Of a stretch of DNA of 64,000 nucleotides, positions 58,701 through 64,000 are shown in pieces; positions within the stretch are counted from its first letter, which is position 1; each line of letters opens with the position of its first letter. The notes below the pieces were generated by a model, which had not been told where the DNA came from, did not search any database, and saw nothing but the letters and a program-made list of their open reading frames with translations. This DNA is from Mactromeris polynyma. Its lineage: Eukaryota; Mollusca; Bivalvia; Venerida; Mactridae. The stretch lies in the NCBI GenBank assembly GCA_032209605.1, contig JASFXZ010000005.1, positions 28,942,905 to 29,006,904 of the forward strand, written 5' to 3'. A program made the position numbers and the translations under genes.

Positions 58701-59387
58701 CCGGGGTATCATTTTATTTTTTTGAAATAATGTGACAAATTGAGACGGTAAAAATAACACACACATAAACGTCTTTTAAATGATTTATTACATCAGTAAT
58801 GATACGATTTATCACCCTCAGTAAAATATATTGCCGGTATAATAACTCAATACTTTAATATACACTCAATGAAGGTGATACATTGACATTTATTTATCAC
58901 ATGTGGATGAATACATTGTATCAAATAACTCGTGATATCAACCTAAAATGGACTGATGATCTCAAAAAGCTTGACAAATACAATCAAAGCGCTGAAAGCA
59001 CTGAGGTTGGTCGGTGTTGAACACTGGTTTTGTATTCATCACTTGCAGATTCACTGAAAATACAAATCAGTATTGCCCATTGTTGAACCATTAAGTAAAA
59101 AGTAAAGACTTCTATCATTATTGAGTATGGTAGGCAGGTGAAGCTCAGATGTTGAACTATTTTAACCGATTCGCTTAGCTGTTATTCTTGCGCTACATCC
59201 GATAAAAGTAGTTTTCGAATTAAGGAGATGCGACTGTCGAAAATTGCCATAGAACTATTTATTCTAACCGAACAACTAAAATATATGTATGTCAATATGA
59301 TCGTATTGATTGGTGTAAAGATAATTAATCACTGAGAAATAACACGGAAGAGCTTGTATACCCCACGTGACGATTTGAGTTTTGAGT
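58701..59387. other. No recognisable feature
   Basis: Anonymous AT-rich sequence. Confidence 0.35.
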
Positions 59388-59900
59388 GAAGGAAGAGAAC
59401 TCTAGAATAGATAAAGGGAAAGAAGTCTAGAAAGGATAAAGGGAGAGAACTCTAGAATGGATAAAGGAAGAGAACTCCAGAATGGATAAAGATAGAGAAC
59501 TGTAGAAGGGATAAAGGGAGAGAACTCTAGAATGGATAAAGATAGAGAACTGTAGAAGGGATAAAGGGAGAGAACTCTAGAATGGATAAAGGAAGAGAAC
59601 TCAAGAATGGATAAAGATAGAGAACTGTAGAAGGGATAAAGGGAGACAACTCCAGAATGGATAAAGATAGAGAACTGTAGAAGGGATAAAGGGAGACAAC
59701 TCCAGAAGGAATAAAGGAGAGAACTCTAGAAGGGATAAAGGAAGAGAACTCTAGAAGGGATAAAGGGAGAGGACTTAAGAATGGATAAAGGAAGAGAACT
59801 CTAGAAGGGATAAAGGGAGATAATTCTAGAAGGGATCAAGGGAGAGAACTCTAGAATTGATAAAGGGAGATAACTCTAGATGGGATAAAGGGAAATAACT
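59388..59900. repeat. ~25-bp minisatellite, ~20 copies
   Basis: Unit GAGAACTCTAGAAGGGATAA + AGGGA with 'aatgg' and 'gatag' variants; a two-unit sub-pattern repeats near 59470-59660. Single or double units stand alone at about 16065, 27730, 53160 and 53290. Confidence 0.9.
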
Positions 59901-62185
59901 CCTGTGCATTAAATAAAACAATCTAGTCTCATGACAATCATATTATGTATAAAAATAGTTACTAAGGTGAAAGAAAACAAACAAGACATTTCAAACTGGA
60001 GTTGCATCCATTTGATTACCTCCAATTTGTTAACGTCAGTCAATGGAGTTTTTTTTGGTATAACTGACACGTTACTGCTCATTAATTCACCATTTTTTCT
60101 TCTCGCGAATCTTCACGACTTTTATGTTCCTACGTGAAATTCGGCTTATTTAACGAAAGAGTGTCATTACATTGTTGCATCGATTAAAACGTTTTTCTCT
60201 CGCGAGTCGTAAAACCTTGTCTTTTTCCGACATGAAATTAGAAAAAATAGCAGCTAAATTAACGTAATAGTGTAGTTCAGCTGTTGCTGTTAATTGGAAG
60301 CGTTGTCGTTAGAACATAAACTAAGGAATTAGTTCGTTTTATACGTCAGAAAATTGCCATAAACAGTACATTTCAGTTATTCTACACCCATTACGATACA
60401 GATTTATTTCGAATTATGCTAATTTTATTGGAAACACAAGTTGGTATTTCATCTAAAACGTATTCATTTCATTAGCATTTTAATTAGACAATACCATTAC
60501 GCTAGTCTTCATTTTTCTCAGTTACCCCGATTATTTAATCATGAGGTATGATAAAAAAAGTATAATCTGACATTAACAATTCTCACTCTTTTCATCATTC
60601 TCATTTTTTTGCGCCTTCTTAATTTACAAAGTCTATACCCCAATCGAATTGACGTTAACTACCCTGATATGTCATTTTCCCTTAAATAGAGTCACTGACC
60701 TATAAATATGGTTACGTCAAAATTCAGGCGTATTATTCATAACCAGGTGTGTAAATTGTCCAACCGTACACTACAATGCACTAAAGTCTAAGGGTATTTA
60801 TATACCCTAATACATTGTATTATTGTATTTAATTAAACTCTGACTTGCTAATTAGCAAAATGTTAATTAAGGTTGTCACGTTATGTTAAATTTAACATAC
60901 ACCAGACGAGACGCGCCTGTCAACTATGTGAAGGTTAAATTTTAAAACACGTTATACAAACATTGTGGTTTTAGAAATATTTTTAAGAGAGTAAAAATAT
61001 CCCTGACTTACTTTTAATATAGATACATAGTTTATTTCAAGATTGTAGGCATTCGGTCGATGAATCACATATTTAATACAGAGAATATAGTATAAAGTCA
61101 CAGGTGTACACAATACAATACAATACAAATAGTTTATTGCATTAAAACATAACATGTTTCATAGCAACATAATGTACATAATAACAAAAGACATGGTTTT
61201 GCAGGAGTACATGATGTTATACAGCGCATATTCAAATGTTTAAATTTCATTACATGTATATAAACAAACAGTTATGGTGATAAATATATTGATTAACAGT
61301 ATGTGTTCAAGTTTCTGACATTAAGGATGTATATGATATAGTTAATACATTATCAGTTTCTAACATGACTAGCATAATAAATGTATTTGGATAAATTAAT
61401 AAGAATATTTCGAGAGGTAGCTCTCATCAAATTAGTGAATTTCTGTTTCCATGGTAAGTTTTCTTAGGAGTTTTTATATTTTTATTTTCAAAACCATATT
61501 CGCTGCTATAGAGTATTCACTTTTATAGAGTAATGGCTGGTTGCTGTAAATTATAATTCGCTGAAATGTTCCAAATCAAAAATTCAAGATTCAGAGAACG
61601 TTTGGAAATGTCAAGGTAAAATCAGTCGCAGTGAGCTCGAAATAACCGTATCTCGACATAAACCATATAACGACATAAGCAACAATGAATTGGATTTATA
61701 AATATATACATAAAATGATTGTATAAAATATCAAGTCAACAGCGAACTGAGAAATAAAACTTTGTATTCACTGAAATATCAGTATAACGATATATTCGAT
61801 TTTTTTCTCAAGCACTTTTGTTTTCAAAAATCAAATTCAATATGGCGTCACCCCGAGAATTCGAATCGATCGGGAAAATAACAGTTGTTTATAAATAGAA
61901 ACCGGTATAGATCGGGATATTTAATTATTTGTTACAATCAATTATATAACTTTAATATATTGTTGGTCTTTTTATGTAATAGTAATTTAATTTACGAACT
62001 GTCCATGCTGAAAGACATAGTAGACAATTAATGCGCTTCTGGCGACGCTGCGTTCAAATTAGCCAAATCAAAGGCTACCCTAGAATAGTAAGATATAAAG
62101 TCATTTAAATTCGTTGTTTCGAATAATATAGCACATTATTTATAAATGACGTCCGGTCACAGGTCAGTAGGTTCATGGCGAAATA
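59901..62185. other. Long AT-rich stretch without recognised genes
   Basis: 'Caatacaatacaatacaaat' at about 61110-61135 looks like a retroelement 3' tail. The minus-strand frame 60952-61155 crossing it is not supported. Confidence 0.4.
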
Positions 62186-62368
62186 CAGTCCGCCCTTGTT
62201 CATTCGAATTCATCGAGTCAGTCCGAAAATTTATTTCGAATAATACATAATTTCGAATTACATATTTTAATTCGACGTGCATCAGAACATACATCGGGGA
62301 CCTGATTTTTATTTCGGATGATACCAAGTATTCGGATAGAAGGTGGTCGAATAAACGAGGTCCGACTG
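62186..62368 (+). mobile_element. Family B MITE, full length
   Basis: CAGTCCGCCCTTGTTCATTC to CGAGGTCCGACTG. Confidence 0.8.
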
Positions 62369-62703
62369 TGTGTACTCATACGCTCGCGTACCAACCAAAC
62401 ATTTTACTCACCTAGAATTTCTTATTCAACCAAAATTTTAATTAAAAAAAATGTAAATGACATCCTTAGTAAACATAGATATCCGAATTTAGATTTAGAG
62501 ACCGATTATATTTCTTCAAAAGGACAGAAACGTAAGAGGAGATGTCAGTTGTCGTCACAATATGTAATGATATCTATAACAGATATTATATGCAACTAGA
62601 GGCTTATGTATCAAAATATATGGTCGAGTAGTTACATCAGTAAATCAGCGCTTTTGAAATATGAAACTTAACCCAGTGATGACATTACTTCTCTTTTACA
62701 ATA

Positions 62704-62888
62704 CAGTAAACACTCAACATTAAGACCACCCTCGTGAGCATTGAACTGTTCTTCTTATTGAGGTGGTCTTAAAATCGAGGTTGAGTAAAGAGCAAAACAG
62801 TCAGTTTTCGGAAAATGGACTTGAAAACTGTGTTCTTAATTTTGAGGTGGTCTTAATATTTAGGTGGTCTTTAAGTTAGGGTTCACTG
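62704..62888 (+). mobile_element. Family A MITE
   Basis: CAGTAAACACTCAACATTAA to 'agttagggttcactg', followed by TA; internal 'gaaaatggacttgaaaac'. Confidence 0.8.
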
Positions 62889-62973
62889 TATTATATAGTT
62901 AAATATCGGTGAATTATCAGGTTTCTCCTAATTTAAAACTTCGCTAAATATTACACAAATATCATTTAAAAGT

Positions 62974-63025
62974 TGACACATTTATAAGACAGTCACTCAA
63001 ATTAATTTACTTTTTATCCTAAGAT
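62974..63025 (+). repeat. Direct repeat (copy 1) of the sequence beside the perfect hairpin
   Basis: 'Gacacatttataagacagtc' + 'actcaaatta' recurs at 63628-63672 with few changes. Confidence 0.8.
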
Positions 63026-63287
63026 AATCCAATATTCGAGCTTCAATCTTCCAATAAAGAATTATTATAATTATAAATGCGGTGAATGAATTGACATAAT
63101 GTGTATGTATCATTGAAGAAAAGTATTATACAAAATATTCGAGTCAGAGAACAATGGGCAGTGATGTAATGTCCAACCGACTTCCTTAACAACTATCTGA
63201 GGTCCTATCATTGAGGTTCTACAATACATATTTACTGACCATCAGTTCTGTGAAGTTTAACGGCACTAGTTCTCAACCTTTTGTTAG

Positions 63288-63490
63288 CTAATGACTGGGA
63301 AAGATTGTCAGTCTCGAGGTCACTTTGACCTTGACCTTTGGCCCACTAAATCCACAAAAAAATAAAGAGCTTAACAGCTGACCCCGAGAAATTATCCAAC
63401 GAAGTTTGATTGCGATACATCCAGTCAACCTCCAGTTTTATATTACTGACCCCGACCGACCGGCCCCGACCGACCGACCAGGGAGATAAC
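63288..63490 (+). repeat. Dispersed repeat ('gtcactttgaccttgacctt' type)
   Basis: The text 'aggtcactttgaccttgacc' and the terminal 'gaccgaccgaccagggagat' are of a type I associate with bivalve repeats. No coding region. Confidence 0.5.
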
Positions 63491-63674
63491 ATGATTAATT
63501 TCATTCGTCACTTCTATCGAATCGTCTTAACCGCATTTACATTTTTGGTATTATTTAACCGATAGCCTAGAAAAACAATATCTTTATCAAGTACATAAAT
63601 CCTGTCTCACGAAAGTTTTGAAAAAATGACACATTTATAAGACAGTCACTCAAATAAATTTAATTTTTATCCCG

Positions 63675-63791
63675 GATGCATGGTATTCAACAAATTGTTA
63701 TTTAAGCTGAATTCAGCCTTCGGATTATCATAGTAAGATAATCCGAAGGCTGAATTCAGCTTAAATAACAATTTGTTGAATACCATGCATC
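63675..63791. repeat. Perfect inverted repeat, 55-nt arms, 7-nt loop
   Basis: Arms 63675-63729 and 63737-63791 are exact complements, starting GATGCATGGTATTCAACAAA. No mismatch was found over 55 bp. Loop ATAGTAA. Confidence 0.95.
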
Positions 63792-64000
63792 GGTGTTCCG
63801 GTAAAAGTTTCCGGGATGACGTTTTTTCCGGAACGTACAGAATTTAACACTAGCTTGTCCAAAATTAAAACTAACATAATACATTCTGATCTAAGAATAT
63901 TGAAACTGCATAAACAATCATTAAAACCTGAATTTTGGTGTGCATTAACTAGTTTATTGTATGCATTATTTATGAGAGAACTTAAACTCGTATTAAACAA

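Larger units (their letters stand above)
47975..64000 (-). other. Upstream intron or 5' flank of the GPCR gene
   Basis: The acceptor in front of exon A shows that an upstream exon exists, presumably encoding the signal peptide. No minus-strand ATG followed by a hydrophobic stretch and a phase-1 GT donor could be recognised here, so that exon may be small and missed or lie beyond 64000. The content is mostly repeats. Confidence 0.5.

Overview
This window looks like animal, probably molluscan (bivalve), nuclear DNA. It is AT-rich and almost free of coding sequence. It is packed with tandem arrays, short terminal-inverted-repeat elements and tRNA-derived SINEs, and the only coding pieces are short exons bounded by GT/GC and AG splice signals. 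The bivalve call rests on repeat types I associate with those genomes and is an inference; no search was run.

The one gene I can support lies on the minus strand. An exon at 47974-47732 encodes an acidic, Tyr/Ser/Glu-rich N-terminus ending in a helix and the first cysteine of a class B1 (secretin-family) GPCR hormone-binding domain. An exon at 8047-7934 encodes the core of the same domain (cysteines 2-4, the WD and CW motifs). Both flanking introns are phase 1, the junction rebuilds a Gly codon, and the spacing between cysteine 1 and cysteine 2 fits the family. They are therefore very probably consecutive exons across a single intron of about 39.7 kb (47731-8048). The signal-peptide exon was not found on the right. 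The rest of the extracellular domain and the seven helices must lie beyond position 1 on the left.

Layout: 1-7933 is the next intron downstream, with 25-bp and 34-bp minisatellites and three CRE-rich elements. 7934-8047 is exon B, which has a GC donor and a four-fold duplicated acceptor region. 8048-47731 is the giant intron, holding SINEs, pogo-like MITEs, a LINE/SINE-like family, and arrays with units of about 66, 31, 10 and 15 bp. 47732-47974 is exon A. 47975-64000 is upstream intron or flank, with a 60-copy 26-bp array, a 25-bp array, two striking inverted repeats and more MITEs.

About seven dispersed families recur and are named here by letter. A, B and D are pogo/Tigger-like MITEs with CAGT...ACTG ends. 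C is a palindromic MITE with ACGAAAGACCGGTGGTGAC-like ends. E is an element carrying TGACGTCA (CRE) sites. F, G and H are tRNA-related SINEs. I is a LINE/SINE-like 3' piece. Several minisatellites can be traced to a single seed unit in a dispersed repeat or a duplicated flank. Every long open frame I examined is either repeat-driven or lacks support as protein. No RNA gene, CRISPR array or bacterial-type operon was found.
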